Below are positions 1 through 13,800 of a stretch of 64,000 nt of DNA, one piece after another. The notes below the pieces were generated by a model that saw only the letters and a list, made by a program, of their open reading frames with translations, ran no database searches and was not told the DNA's origin. The stretch comes from Annulohypoxylon bovei var. microspora (Eukaryota > Ascomycota > Sordariomycetes > Xylariales > Hypoxylaceae). Within the stretch, counting starts at the first letter, position 1. Every line of letters starts with the position of its first letter. Position numbers and translations under genes: made by a program. The DNA is taken from NCBI GenBank assembly GCA_022836615.1, contig MU405223.1, forward strand, positions 248,001-312,000, in the 5' to 3' direction.

Positions 1-8
1 TGCCTTCC

Positions 9-1203
9 TTAGCCTCGACCACGACGTGCAGGTCCGCTGTTTCGTCGCCGCAGGATTTCCGGGCTGCTGTGCAGCATGCTACTCTCGTCGTGCGATAGTA
101 TATCGCTTATAGCGAGGCTACGCCGCGTTGCGTCACTTCGTGCTAGACTGTGTCTATACCTGGATGGCTGGGACGCCTGCGCGGCAAAGCTCATCTCGGC
201 TTGGTCGCCGTCGTCTTCACTGCTGAGATCCACCTCGGAGTCCGTATGCTCATAGCCTGCGTCCTCTGCTTCGGGGATGTCATCGTCCAAGTCGGCGTCC
301 ATATTCATGCCTCCGCCATCGTCGTGGCCGATCAGGTCGTCCTCCTCGATCATCTGGGCCTGGTCCTCATCGTCCACTTCGTCGTCGACGCCATAGTAGT
401 TGCCGCCGTCACGTCCGCGGGCCATGGACTCGCGGAACGCGTCGTCCGCTTGCCTCATGCGTTGCGCCATGAGCTGCTGCTGCGCTAGCTCCGCTCTCTG
501 CTCCGGGTCATCATCGTCGTCGTCTTCGTCGTCATCTTCATCTTCATCACTATCTTCTTCTTCCTCATCGGACCCGGAACCCACGCCAAAGTCATCCGCC
601 TCGGGAATGTCCTCGTCCAGATCCCTCGCCCCGTCCAGCTGCACATCATCCATAACCCCATCCTCGCCCTCGCCCACGCCCTCTCCCTGGGGATCGAGCA
701 GAGCGTCCACGTCACCGCCGGTGCCTGCCGCCTCGGCCTCGGCCAGCTCCTGGGCCAGCTGCTCGCGCCGCAGGGCCTCGGCGTGCTCCTCGGCCTCGCG
801 CCGCTCCTCGCGCAGCTGGTGCAGCGTCTTGGGGACCCCGGGGGGCTTCAGCCACGCGGCGCCGAAGCTCGTCACGTTCGCCCGCCGCCGCTCCAGGTTC
901 TGCTCGTCGGCCCGCAGGCGCGCGAGGGGCGACCGCTCGAGCAGGTGCGCGCCCCGCCGGTGCGTCTGCGGGTCGTGCGGCTGCGGCCCAAGAGCGCTGG
1001 AGTTGACCGGGTAGGGCGAGGGCTCCGCGCCGTAGGGCGAGGCGAGCGGGTTGCGGGTTGAGGTGTACCATAGTGAGTGTGACTGTACGTATACGCGTGT
1101 GTTAGCTAGTCAGTTTAGGAGGGTTGGGCAGATGCCGGGGTAGAGGAGCCCGAGATGGTGGACTTACGTCGCGCGGTGCTAGGTCGGGGAGGAGGGACAA
1201 CAT
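9..1203 (-). CDS. Anaphase-promoting complex subunit 15 (Apc15/Mnd2-like)
   Basis: Two exons, 1203-1168 and 1082-9, joined across an 85-bp intron (1083-1167, GTAAGT donor, CAG acceptor); the product is 369 aa, stop TAA at 11-9. The N-terminus MLSLLPDLAPRD continues after splicing into SHSLWYTSTRNP, and a conserved block follows: ASFGAAWLKPPG-like (here TSFGAAWLKPPGVPKT), then the helix with REERREAEEHAEALRREQ. These features match the fungal Apc15p family, whose members are small APC/C subunits that control Cdc20/MCC turnover (yeast Mnd2 restrains Ama1). The C-terminal half is low complexity: two long Asp/Glu tracts, then a Ser/Arg-rich tail. The acidic tract makes the opposite strand read as poly-Ser. 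The start ATG at 1203-1201 is the only one that puts the conserved SLWY segment in frame. Family assignment is from recognised motifs, not from a search. Confidence 0.8.
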
Positions 1204-4013
1204 GATGATCGAGGTCGGTCGAGGTCGAAAGGAACAAGGGTCGGCGACTAGATGCAATTGGTCGTCTTACGAAATGGCGGCATAGAGGTCATCCCGCCTA
1301 ATTTCTTCCTGCCGCAGTAAGAGGAATGATGGCTGCTTTTCGGAAGAGGTGTTGCGGTAACGGTACGGATATGCAGATCTGAGAGGATCTAAGGTGGGAT
1401 GTTGAGGCTCCAAAAATTATTACATCCAATTATGACTAAGCATGACCTAGGCGGTAGCGACCTGCACTTTCCACTGTCCAGTGTTCGTTGTCCGGGGTAG
1501 CAACCCTGGAGTAAGTATGCATCGTACCTTCCACATCCTTGAATACATAAATACATCAATGACCATCCTAGCATAAATACCTTATGAAAACAACTTCAAC
1601 AACTAGCACCTACGGAATTGTGTATACACAACCAACATCAAAATCGCCCCGACATTCGCAAATGCCAAAAGAAGGAACCCGACAAGGCTAACGATGACTT
1701 CCTTCGCATAAGCATGTGATCAGGTACCTCAAACGGACGTACATATCCACGTTGGTCTCCAAAGTCAAGTGCTTCTTGCAGCCTGCGATACAACAATACT
1801 GCTTCGACTATCAATACTCTTCCGGCATAGTAATATATGTGCTGTCACTCCGTCTGTTATTTCGGAAGCGAGTTGACAACAGGGACATCTTCCTGATATC
1901 CATACTCCTCATTTCATAATCATCACGCTCTTAGACTCTGCAGACTCTATGTTCATGGCAAGTCATGTCTTTCCGAATTGCGCTTACCAACAATAATGCT
2001 ATGGGGGTCATTTTCATCAAGTAATGAGAATACCCTTAAATTGCTAGTCAAGGGTACGAGGCCGTCAGCGGTGAGTAGAGCCGTAGCTTATGAAACGAAC
2101 AACTAGCATATTTCATTTAGGCTGGCCCACGGGGCTATTACTCACTTACAGAGACTACGGGATTTTTCGGAACGAGAAGTGGAAATCTCTTGCGCTCTCA
2201 AAGGACGAACGAACGCCGAATGTACGAACGCATCCGACTCCTCTTATTACTGTATTTTGCACATACATCACATAGTGCGTATGTAGTGCACGTGCTAGGG
2301 ACCTGATCCCACGTCCCCTGCCCCCGCCGTCGTCCGTCAGCCCTTCCAGGGCTCTCTTTAGTGTAAGTAAGTCCGCCCCGCTCTCCTCCGCGACTGGCAA
2401 GGATCAGGAGGGGAGAATCTCTGATCAATCTTATTTCATCGTGAGGCCGATTTCGCTTTGAATCCTTCCGCTATTCGGGTCGGCTTGGGAGAGGAAACTG
2501 ACTGATCGAAAAAATGTCGGGTACGACCGCCGTTCAAATTTCAAGCAAACGAAGTCCGAATTTCTCACAAGACGCTGGCATCCGTGACGCGTAGTTCTCT
2601 GCGTTCGGAACGAGGTTAGGATTCTGTCATATATTCGCCGAGATCTAGATTGACTACGGGTCTACGGGTCTACATATGTAGATACTACGCTATATATGGC
2701 CTCGTTAGCGGCTCGCAAGGAACTCTCCCAAGGCTAGCGTGAGAGATAACACTCATCACCATTAACAAGCCTTCCAATTGGTGGCTTATTACCATTTGCT
2801 GTTGTCGATTTTTTTACTTACAAATTTTCAAAGCGAGCGAGAGGACGAACTAAGCAACACAATGGTACGGAAAGTCACGCGGCCAACCAACCTACAACAA
2901 CCTAGCACCAGGTTGTAGCCCTGGTCACATCTTTGACGACTAGGTTCTCTATGTGTGGTTCTGTATGTATGTAACACTGCCGCCCTGTCCTACTTAAAAT
3001 GAAATGCAGGTTCACCTTGCAGAATAGCACCGAGTAATACAGTTGGGAGTTCAGAGGGCTGTGCCAAAATTTCAGACTAGCATTCCTAAAACAACACCTC
3101 ATTGGCTAGTTGTTCATTGCCTCTAACCTACTATAGTAGTTGAGGTTGTATAGAGATTTGGAGTATGACTGAATAACCTTCGATAGAACCATTTTATAGC
3201 TAATCTTCTCCTATACGATCCGAAGATCAGCCTTTTTCACAAGATTACACGCCTCGAAACATATTTTGAATTAAATAGTTATTAATCATGATCTTGGCAA
3301 CTGCTTCCTATGATTATTCAACTCACAACCCCGTGGGCAAGCAACAAGCAGCTGCGTCAGCTCGGCAATACGGATTGCATCTCATTAATCGTTGCGGGAT
3401 ATAATTGCAATTACCCCTTTGAACGAGGGACGTACATACGACGTAAGACACTTCCAAGAAATGAGGCATCTTGGTTGATTTCCCCCCGTGCCTTCTCAAA
3501 TCCGGCCCTTGAGATGTGAGTATTTGTCTGCTCGTGATGGAGGGACCCCACGCTGCCACGCAGCACGCCCCAAATGGAGGCTCTCGTCAGTGCATTCGTC
3601 CTCCTCGGACCCTGCCACCTGCTACCCAACCTAGTACTCTAGCACTCTAGTACATCTCGAGCTGCATACTACCCCCAATACATACAGTACACAGCAATAG
3701 TGTTCCGCAGTAGCGGGTAACGCGACATCGGACCATCGCGCTCTTACGATTCGGGAGCCAGAGGTGGTAGAGTTGATTGGACCATGCCGTAGCTTAGACG
3801 GACTTTCTTTAGGTGTAATTCCTCGTTCGACGTTTTAGGCCAGCTCTGCTTCTCGTCCGCCAATCCGTCTGCACGGAAGAGGCCTTCATCCCAGGCTCCC
3901 TGTCTCCTCCCTGGCTAGACCCCTGCTTCGGGATATGCATGTCTGTGTGGGGTGCGCAGGGTGCGTTCTGGAATGGACTTTAGCTATCCAGATGGCGTCG
4001 AGGGGCGTTTCTG
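1204..4013. other. Intergenic spacer, 5' flank of the Apc15-like gene
   Basis: About 2.8 kb without a supportable gene. All open frames are short (under about 85 codons), overlap on both strands and show no recognisable protein motif. It must contain the promoter of the minus-strand Apc15-like gene. The part from about 1580 to 3300 is AT-richer than neighbouring coding DNA. No tRNA or 5S rRNA pattern was recognised. Confidence 0.6.
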
Positions 4014-4292
4014 TTAGGGGGCGTTTTGCGCGAGAAGTTTTGATTAACTTATGGTGAATAGTGGGTATTAAGCAAAAAATTAAGCCATGCGTTTGGGAGT
4101 ATCAGTAGACTGAAACCCACTGTAATTTTGCTGGTGGATCGTCCCATAGTACTTTATTTTTAACCAATTGTTTGCATCGAAAAAACTTATACTTGTAGAT
4201 ATTTCATAAGCACTTTTTTGGCTGCTTATTTACAACTTTATAGCGTATTAAATCATTAAACTCCCTGTATTTATAGGGGGTATTAGTGATAT

Positions 4293-4331
4293 AATTACAG
4301 CGCACAATTACAGCGCATAATTATAGCGCAT
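4293..4331. repeat. 13-bp tandem repeat, 3 units, inside the Harbinger-like element
   Basis: Three consecutive 13-bp units of the form AATTACAGCGCAC / AATTACAGCGCAT / AATTATAGCGCAT. A further degenerate CAGCGCG follows near 4345-4351. They lie about 250 bp inside the left TIR of the element and could be subterminal transposase-binding repeats, which is speculation. Confidence 0.7.
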
Positions 4332-4380
4332 GATTATCTCGTACAGCGCGTTTAACCACTAAAATCCCTGGTTGTGCAGG

Positions 4381-4524
4381 TGGTTGATTGACTGGTTGAT
4401 TAACTGGTTGATTGACTGGTTGGTTGACTGGTTGATTGACTGGTTGATTGACTGGTTGGTTGACTGGTTGATTGACTGGTTGGTTGACTGGTTGGTTGAC
4501 TGGTTGATTGACTGGTTGATTGAT
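4381..4524. repeat. 12-bp tandem repeat, 12 units, inside the Harbinger-like element
   Basis: Twelve contiguous 12-bp units alternate between TGGTTGATTGAC and TGGTTGGTTGAC, with single-base variants (third unit position GATTAAC at 4393-4404, last unit ending GAT). Because 12 is a multiple of three, the minus strand reads as an open frame of Asn-Gln-Ser-(Ile/Thr) repeats. This is an artefact of the repeat and not a protein. Confidence 0.9.
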
Positions 4525-4818
4525 TGATTATTTGTTGACCAATTGACCGGTTGACTTATGAGGCTATTCGCAGCTTTACTAGCCGGTGAGGTTGCGAATA
4601 GCTTCATAATTTAAATTAAATACTGAAATATTGTAATTTAATAAGCAACCACAAACACCCAAAGACTTACCGACATCCACATTTGCGTTGATTGGTCTGA
4701 ATTTTGGTGGGGATTGCCGGGGATTGCCCCATAATTCAGACTGGATTTTGCATACTTATGTGCTAGGGTGTCACGGGCCATAAGTTAATCAAAACTTCTC
4801 GCGCAAAACGCCCCCTTA

Positions 4819-7808
4819 GGTACTCAAACCTTCACTTGCGGCTACGTAGCTTAAAGGCAGGACGCCTCCGATGAACGGCAGGCACTCAGGTAAAAATTAT
4901 TATTATTTGTTGATTTTTCATTTGCGAAGGTCAATCAGATGTGACCAAGTAGCCTCTAAGCGAATAAACTCCCGCCTGTGGGTGACGATCCTCGGGGAAT
5001 CGATTACCAATGAACCAGTGCCTTGGGTTGCAAGTCAAACGCCTAAGCTTTTGCGAACTGCATTATTACGACATAGACGCATTTCAGGTTAGAGTGGGCG
5101 TTATATTTTCAATGCCGAAAATAGTGCTGATAGATCTGACTTTTTTCTTAATGAAATAGTCTGATAATAAAATACTTAGTTTATGTGTAAATTAGAAAAT
5201 AGAGAGAATAAGGGGGGTTATTCAGAGAAAAGCTACCATCTCGCGATTTGATGGCATGTTGCATTTTCTGGCAATTGTAGCAACCCATGTATTATACCAT
5301 ACTAGCAACATAGCAACTAGTAGCTAGCAAACAACTCTCGTATCATCCACAAACCCTCAAAGTCCAAATCCCAAATCTATGATATGGGACGTATGGAACA
5401 CCTCTCACATTGTCCGTCACGCCCTTGCACCATCTCTTACACCTACGTGGTCATCCTGCTAACTTTACCTCTCACGACGTCTGTTTTGATCACACATATA
5501 TAGGAGTAACGCCTATTGGGCGATGTTTATATAATTTGATGTCATGTAGGTGCATAGGTCACCAAAGTCCGAGTTTGCGCGAATATTTTGTCTCTCTCAA
5601 GTTTCTCTCCCTCGCCTCTGCTCTAAGCTGTACTATATGTGTATGTATGTAAGTACCACATAGTCACAATCTGGTTTGGAGGCAAAGTTTAGGTTGCGTC
5701 CGAGTTATGTCTGGATTGTATTGGATGTATTTGTACAGCGGGACTAAAAATTGTAATGGTCTAACCTAGCAACTGCCATGGTCCTTGTTAGGTTCAGCCA
5801 ATAAGAATAGCGCATTTGTTAATCTTCAATGACTCTATGCAAGAAGGCAATACCAACTGAACTCCGGTAACGTCACCGATTCAAACTAGCCGCTCTGTAC
5901 TAAGCTAAATAAACCAATAGACCAATAGACGCAAACAGTATGCCGGGGGTATGAAAGACCTGTCGTTCCGTCCTTCGGCCATCTCCTTTCCCCTCCCCCA
6001 CTTAAGCATACTCTTATTACTGACTGGATACTAAGGTACAATGGTGGAGGAGGCCGATCTAACTCCTCATGTCCCCCATGTCACGTTCTACATACACCAT
6101 ATTTGTTACAGTTCACTATGAATAAATCTTTTACTCTCTCTATTCTCATCTGAGTAAATTGTGTAAACGTAGCCTTGAATCTATGAACCCGGCTTGGCTC
6201 CTCCCTACTACTTGTCACAACCATAAAAACCACGCCATTGTCGCACCTCCTCTTCGTCCGCTTCCTCCCTCTTCCTTTTCTTTCTCTTGCCAGACCATTT
6301 AGCGAAATACCCAACTTCTCGTCGAGATATTGATTTTTTATTCCGATTTCTCTCGAGGACACTAAGTCAAGAAGACAGTGAAAAGAAAGAAGGAAAGAGA
6401 AAGAAAGCGAATTGCGCAAAACTTCAACCTGTGAGTAACTATAGTTATATATTTCTACAATCCCCCCCTGCCGGAACGGGAATCACTTCGAACCTGGATG
6501 CCGACGGTTATAACGAGAATACGGCGGATGTCGACCCGGAAAGCGGAATACCTGGATAGTACCTGTTATACCCAGAAACCGGGAATGGGATCGGAAAGCG
6601 AAAAAGGATCAACATTTCGATCACCTATGGATTATACACCGGCTGTCAATTTGGTGTTGAGAAGTTGTATGCTGTTTGGATGAAGCAATCCGCCCCTCCA
6701 AATGCAGCAACCCTTGTCTTCGCTGTACTTTATGTACGGGTGATAACTGAAGCATCGGACCAAAAGAGGGCATCATATGCACGATCATCAACCTATCAGA
6801 CGCAAGATCGATAGCCGCATAGTTGCTTTTGGAAGTCATTCAATTGGCTGTTGTCATATCGCTCCCCACGTCCTCACTGTGCGAGCACCTATGATTCGAC
6901 AATCGAATTTCCTGATTCAGGTTGCATCTACATGGGTGTGTCGTGGTGGCCTGTCTGTTCAAGCCCAATGACGCCAGTGGTGCATTTTGGGGCTAAGCGC
7001 ATTATTGATAATAGAGAATATTGAAGAGCCTATTCAACGCCTTTTTTTTGTTCTCTTTTTATTCGGCGCTGACAATGACACTCACTTCCCAACCTCGGCC
7101 TGATCTTTTTTTTCTTACTTCTCGGTCAAGTGGACAGAATGACATTTTCTGGATACTTGAGGGGGGGGGAGAAGGGTCACGAATCTTTTTTACCACGAGA
7201 TTGTCGCGATCCGCTTCAATTACTTGCTGATTGGACCCCCGGGATGCTCGTTGGACTTATTTCGCAACCCGGACCTAGAGCCTGGATAGAGTTTTGTCTA
7301 CTGCGCTTCGGCCGCCAGCATCACATGGCAAACTCCACTCTCTGCAATACAAAAGAGATAAAGAAGGAAGAGCACCGGTGAAAAGAATAGAAGAGAGAAA
7401 AAAAGAAAAAAAAATCAGTTTGGGTGCTAGTCTATCTAGTCTGGGTGTACATACTATCACAATCACCCCGCATTTACATCCCACTGGATATCCATCGCCG
7501 CCACTCCGGACCCTCCAATATCGAACGTTCCAACGTTGTCTGGATCGCCATTGGATCAATCTATTGTCCTGCATTATCTCTCGCCTTGTTGCCGTTGTTT
7601 ATATCTGCCGATCTAGAGTTTATTACTAGGAGCTGACATAACTTGTGGACCAGCTTAGACTTGACGTTTAAGCAGCGTCAGCTGCTTTCATTCGCCGTAC
7701 ATTCGTCGTATATCGATACAGAAGGGCCGCTTCTCTTGAGGCATCTAGATACCTCCGACCCTCACATTACTCTTATCCCATCTGGCCATACCTATCTGTT
7801 TGCCTGAC
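4819..7808. other. Intergenic spacer and 5' flank of glutamate synthase
   Basis: About 3 kb with no supportable gene. The longest open frames (about 110 codons near 6081-6419 and 7294-7629) overlap on both strands and show no family motifs. The last 1.5 kb contains pyrimidine-rich tracts (about 6245-6290 and 7038-7120) typical of fungal promoters and leaders. Scattered GATA/TATC cores occur just before the start codon (for example TATCGATA near 7711 and TTATCC near 7771). They could be sites for AreA/NIT2-type nitrogen regulators, but such short motifs are expected by chance. Confidence 0.5.
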
Positions 7809-10800
7809 ATGGGCCTTTCCGCCGACTTCGACGATAGACAAACACAATCAGAGTCCGAGGCCGATGCCTACCATCCCTATGAATATCAGACAGATAACAA
7901 TGAATCCTGGGCCGGTGCCCTTCCGGTAAAGCAGTATGTATCGAGCAGTTGCAATGGGTGTGATGTGACCTTGGAACTAATTAATCTATGTAGAGGATTG
8001 TACGATCCAAGCTTAGAAAAAGATGCATGCGGTGTTGGTTTTGCTTGGTATGATTATCGCATAATTGCATCCGTCGTAGGAAACAACTTATTAACCATCA
8101 GTGTAGCCATATCAAGGGCAAAGCAAGCCACAAAATCGTCAGCGATGGTTAGTTGCGAAAATTTCCATTATTCATATCTAGATCTGCAGACTAACGATAT
8201 GTAGCTCGAAACCTTCTTTGCAACATGACCCATCGTGGTGCGGTTGGTTCTGATGCTCGAGATGGCGACGGTGCTGGTGTTATGACCTCGATTCCCCACA
8301 AGTTCTTTATCAAGAATTTCGAAAGAGAGGAAAATATTAAACTGCCCCCTCTAGGACAGTATGCTGTGGGAAATCTTTTCTTCAAGCCGGATGAGGAGAC
8401 GTTGCAGGAGTCGAAGAGGCAGTTGGAAGACATTGCCGAATCGCTGGGTTTAAGAGTTTTGGGCTGGCGATCACCTCCTGTAGACTCTTCTCTCCTTGGT
8501 CCTGCTGCATCCTCGCGCGAGCCATTCATTCTACAGCCATTTGTTGTTCTTGCCTCTGCGTATGGATCTGGAAATGCTCCTGAAATGACGGACCCAGAGA
8601 AATTCGACGAACGGTTATTCGAACGACAATTGTATGTCCTTCGAAAGCGTGCTACTCACTCCATCGGTCTGCATAACTGGTTTTACCTGTGCTCCCTTTC
8701 AAACAAGAATATCGTGTATAAGGGACAGCTTGCTCCAGTCCAGGTTTATCAGTACTACCATGATCTGGTAAATGCTGATTACGAGGCTCATTTTGCTCTC
8801 GTACACTCTCGTTTCTCCACGAATACCTTCCCTTCGTGGGATCGTGCTCAACCTCTTCGATGGGCGGCCCACAACGGTATGTGTAGCTCTAGACCCCTTA
8901 ATAATCTTGCATGTCTGACGCCTCTTCAGGTGAGATTAACACTCTGCGCGGTAATAAAAATTGGATGCGCGCCCGAGAGGGTGTCATGCAATCCGACATT
9001 TTTGGTGATGATCTTGAGCATCTGTACCCGATTGTTGAAGCTGGTGGCTCTGACTCGGCCGCTTTTGACAACGTCCTAGAGCTGCTTACCATCAATGGCG
9101 TTCTTTCGCTACCCGAAGCCGTTATGCTGATGGTCCCTGAGGCCTGGCAAGGTAATACTGCCATGGACCCCAAGAAGGCTGCATTCTATGAATGGGCAGC
9201 ATGCCAGATGGAGCCATGGGATGGTCCTGCTCTCTTTACGTTCGCCGATGGTCGATTCTGCGGTGCCAACTTGGACCGAAATGGTCTACGTCCTTGCCGA
9301 TACTATATCTTGGATGATGACCGTATTATCTGCGCTTCGGAAGTCGGTACGATCCACGTCGATCCTGAACGGGTTATACAAAAGGGACGTCTGCAACCAG
9401 GTCGCATGCTTCTTGTTGATACAAAAGCTGGTCGCTTAATTGACGACTCAGAACTCAAGTCGACTGTGTCTAGCCGCAACGATTTCCGCTCTTGGATTGA
9501 CAAGGAACTTATTAGCTTACCGAAGGTTCTAAGCCAGGTGTCCGAGGAGAAAGCTATCGATGTAGCAGCGAAGCCAGACTCTACGCGCCTCCAGGAAGAC
9601 CCTCTATTGCTCGCGTTCGGATATACCCATGAACAGGTTAGCCTGCTCCTTGCGCCGATGGCCTCAGACGAGAAGGAAGCATTAGGATCCATGGGTAACG
9701 ACGCCCCATTGGCCTGTCTTTCTCAAGCTCCTCGTCTACTCTATGAATACTTCCGACAGCTCTTCGCCCAAGTTACCAACCCTCCTATCGATCCAATCCG
9801 AGAGTCTATTGTTATGTCCCTAGAGTGCTATGTCGGACCACAAGGAAACTTACTCGAGATGGACTCCTCTCAGTGCGGTCGATTGCTACTTCCGAGCCCG
9901 ATCCTCTCTATCCCCGAATTCAACGCCTTGACCAATATATCCAAGTTGCACTCTGACTGGACTGTGAAGACGATTGACCTCACTTTCCCCAAATCGGAGG
10001 GTGTTGCTGGTTATATGAAGCATCTCGATTTTATCTGCAATGAAACCACAGCCGCAATTGAGGCTAAAGATAGAATTATTGTCCTCTCTGATAGAAAGAC
10101 GTGCGCCGACCGCGTGCCTGTCTCATCTCTGTTGGCTTCAGGTATGGTCCACCACCATCTCGTAAGCAACAAGTGGCGATCAATGGCGGCTATTGTGGTC
10201 GAGACCGCAGAGGCTCGTGAAGTTCACCATATGTGTGTCTTGCTTGGTTACGGTGCTGATGCTGTCAACCCTTATCTTTCAATGGAATGTATTCTGAAGC
10301 TCAACCGCGAGGGCTTGATCAGGAAGAAGCTCTCTGACGACACCCTCATCGCCAACTACAAGCACTCTTGTGACGGCGGTATCCTCAAGGTCATGAGCAA
10401 GATGGGTATTTCCACCTTAGCCAGTTACAAGGGTGCTCAGATCTTCGAAGCACTCGGTGTCGACGATGAAGTTGTTGAGCGATGCTTTAAGGGAACGGCC
10501 TCTCGTATTAAGGGTCTTACCTTTGAGCTCATTGCCGAGGACGCGTTCCGTTTCCATGAACGCGGCTTCCCCTCCCGCCAAACCATCGGAGTGCCCGGTC
10601 TCCCAGAGTCTGGCGAATACCACTGGCGTGACGGTGGTGAGGCTCACATCAACGACCCAACTTCCATTGCAAATATTCAAGATGCTGTGCGCACCAAGAA
10701 CGACAAGTCGTATGAGGCCTATTCTCGCTCCGAGTATGAGCAAATCAAGGCTTGCACGCTGCGTGGTATGCTTGACTTCAAGTTTGAGGAAAGCAGCCCG

Positions 10801-13800
10801 ATCCCGATTGAGCAGGTTGAACCATGGACCGCTATCGTTACAAGATTCTGCACAGGCGCTATGTCTTACGGTTCGATCTCGATGGAGTCTCACTCTACCC
10901 TGGCCGTTGCCATGAACCGATTGGGGGGCAAGTCAAACACTGGTGAAGGTGGTGAGGATCCTGAGCGATCCCAAGTGATGCCAAACGGCGACACCATGAG
11001 ATCCGCTATCAAGCAGGTCGCCTCGGGACGTTTCGGTGTTACGTCAGCATACCTTGCCGATTCCGATGAACTACAGATCAAGATGGCACAAGGCGCCAAG
11101 CCTGGTGAAGGTGGTGAACTCCCTGGCCACAAAGTGTCCAAATCTATCGCCCGAACTCGTCATTCTACACCTGGTGTCGGTCTTATTTCGCCTCCTCCTC
11201 ATCACGACATCTACTCCATTGAGGATCTGAAGCAACTTATCTACGATCTCAAATGTTCAAGCCCCCGATCTCGTGTCTCCGTCAAGCTCGTCTCCGAGAC
11301 AGGCGTTGGTATCGTTGCTTCTGGTGTCGCTAAGGCCAAGGCCGATCACATTCTTATCTCTGGACAGTGAGTACTTTCCCATACTTTAACTCCCATAGTT
11401 TAATATTTTTCAAGGTCATAACTAATATATCAAATTTAGCGACGGTGGTACAGGAGCTAGTCGATGGACGGGAATCAAGTATGCGGGTCTCCCTTGGGAG
11501 CTTGGTCTTGCCGAAACTCACCAGACGCTGGTTTTAAACGATCTGCGTGGCCGAGTAGTCGTCCAGACCGATGGACAGTTACGAACTGGACGTGACGTTG
11601 CTATTGCTTGTTTGCTCGGTGCCGAAGAGTGGGGCTTTGCCACCACCCCCCTCATCGCCATGGGATGCATCATGATGCGGAAGTGTCACTTAAACACATG
11701 CCCCGTCGGAATTGCCACCCAGGACCCCGAACTTCGCAAGAAATTCGCCGGGACACCTGAGCATGTCATCAACTTCTTCTACTATATCGCCAACGAGCTC
11801 AGGGCGATCATGGCTCAGCTTGGTTTCCGAACTATCAACGAAATGGTTGGACATGTTGAGTGTCTAAGAGTCCGAGATGACCTAAGAACTAGCAAGACTT
11901 CTAACATCGATCTCTCTCTTATTCTCACCCCTGCCCATAAGCTTCGACCGGGTGTGGCTACCTTTAACGTCCGCAAACAGGATCATCGTCTCCATGTCCG
12001 ACTCGATAACAAGCTCATTTCCGAAGCCGAACTGACCCTTGACAAGGGACTTCCATCTCGCATTGAGTGTGATATTGTCAACACAGATCGCGCCGTAGGA
12101 ACAAGTCTTTCATATCAAATCTCTAAACGTTATGGAGAAGCTGGTCTCCCTATGGATACCGTACACGCCAACATCAAGGGTTCCGCTGGTCAATCCTTCG
12201 GTGCCTTCCTTGCTCCTGGCATTACCTTGGAACTGGAAGGTGACGCCAATGATTATGTCGGTAAGGGTCTGTCTGGTGGTCGACTCATCATTTACCCTCC
12301 TCGGTCGGCTGTGTTCAAGGCAGAGGAGAACATTCTGATCGGTAACGTCTGCTTATACGGCGCAACTAATGGTACCTGCTTCTTCCGAGGTATCGCAGCC
12401 GAGCGTTTTGCTGTCAGAAACTCAGGAGCCACAGCTGTTGTTGAGGGCATTGGTGACCACGGTTGCGAATACATGACTGGTGGTCGTGTTGTGGTACTGG
12501 GAAGCACTGGCCGCAACTTTGCTGCCGGTATGTCAGGAGGTATTGCTTATGTCCTCGACATTCACGGTGACTTCATATCCAAGCTCAACATGGAAATGGT
12601 TGAAGCCTCCGAGGTTGATGACACTACTGAAATCGCTTTCCTTCGCGGCCTTATCGAGGACCATCATCACTACACTGGATCAGAGCTGGCTGCTCGTATC
12701 CTTGTCGATTTCAATAGAGCTCTCCCCCGTTTTGTCAAAGTTCTTCCAGTTGACTACAAGCGTGTCCTCCGCGAGGAAGCTGCTAAGGTTGCTGAGGCTA
12801 AGCGTGCCGAGTACAACCTCCCAATCGTGTCTGGCGTCCAGGCTAAGAAAGAAGAGAAGTCCGCCAAGCTCCAGGATATCGAGGAGACGATCGGCGACAA
12901 TGCATCCGAGAAGAAGCGGGCCCTTGTTCTCGACAAGACCAAGGGTTTCATGAAGTACCAGCGACGATCGGAGAAATACCGCAGTGCAAAGACCAGAACT
13001 AAGGATTGGGCCGAGCTTTCTCAACGCCTAAATGAAGACGAGCTGAAGTACCAGTCAGCTCGATGCATGGACTGCGGTGTTCCTTTCTGCCAATCTGAGA
13101 CTGGATGTCCGATCTCTAACATCATCCCGAAATGGAATGAGCTGGTCTTCCAGAACCAGTGGCAAGACGCTCTTAACCGCCTACTCATGACCAACAACTT
13201 CCCGGAGTTTACCGGCCGTGTCTGCCCTGCTCCTTGCGAGGGTGCCTGTGTGCTTGGTATCAATGAAGACCCTGTTGGCATCAAGTCGATCGAATGCGCT
13301 ATCATCGACCGTGGCTTCGAGATGGGATGGATGGTACCACGACCACCTAAGGTCCGAACCGGCAAGACGGTTGCTGTTGTTGGTTCTGGCCCTGCAGGTC
13401 TTGCCTGTGCCGACCAGTTGAACAGAGCCGGACATGCCGTTACTGTCTACGAGCGCGCTGACCGACCTGGTGGTCTGCTCATGTACGGCATCCCTAACAT
13501 GAAGCTTGACAAGCGTGTTGTCAAGCGTAGGACAGACTTCATGGCTGCCGAGGGCATACAGTTTAAGACTGGTGTTGCTATCGGCGAGGATATCACATTA
13601 TTGGATCTCAAGGCTAACCATGATACCGTCGTCATTGCTACCGGTGCTACTGTTGCTCGAGACCTTCCGATCAAGGGCCGCAACCTTGAAGGCATCCACT
13701 TCGCCATGGAGTTCTTGCACAAGAATACTAAGTCTCTGCTTGACTCTGAGCTAGCCGATGGCGCTTACCTCTCTGCTAAAGGCAAGAATGTCATAGTCAT

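Larger units (their letters stand above)
4017..4815. mobile_element. Non-autonomous PIF/Harbinger-like TIR element (MITE), 799 bp
   Basis: Perfect 38-bp terminal inverted repeats lie at 4017-4054 and 4778-4815. They begin GGGGGCGTTTTGCGCGAGAA on the left and are its exact complement on the right. The element is flanked by a direct TTA at 4014-4016 and 4816-4818. A 3-bp TWA target duplication is the hallmark of the PIF/Harbinger superfamily. There is no transposase; the interior is AT-rich and carries two blocks of short tandem repeats (4293-4331 and 4381-4524). The perfect TIRs imply a recent insertion or recent activity. Superfamily is inferred from TSD length and sequence; the element itself is directly visible. 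Confidence 0.88.

Noticed and set aside
400..1014. 204-codon plus-strand serine-rich frame
   Set aside because: Shadow of the Asp/Glu-rich tract of the Apc15-like gene on the other strand.
4359..4607. 82-codon minus-strand frame of NQSI/NQST repeats
   Set aside because: It is the direct reading of a 12-bp DNA tandem repeat inside a MITE; there is no start context or protein evidence.
4831..4885. tRNA-like start GCGGCTACGTAGCTTAAAGGC with an A-box-like TAGCTTAAAGG
   Set aside because: No matching B box at the right spacing and no complete cloverleaf could be folded; it may be chance or a decayed organellar tRNA fragment.
10417..10893. 158-160 codon frames on both strands overlapping glutamate synthase
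   Set aside because: They lie inside the uninterrupted, motif-bearing GLT1 exon and have no family features.
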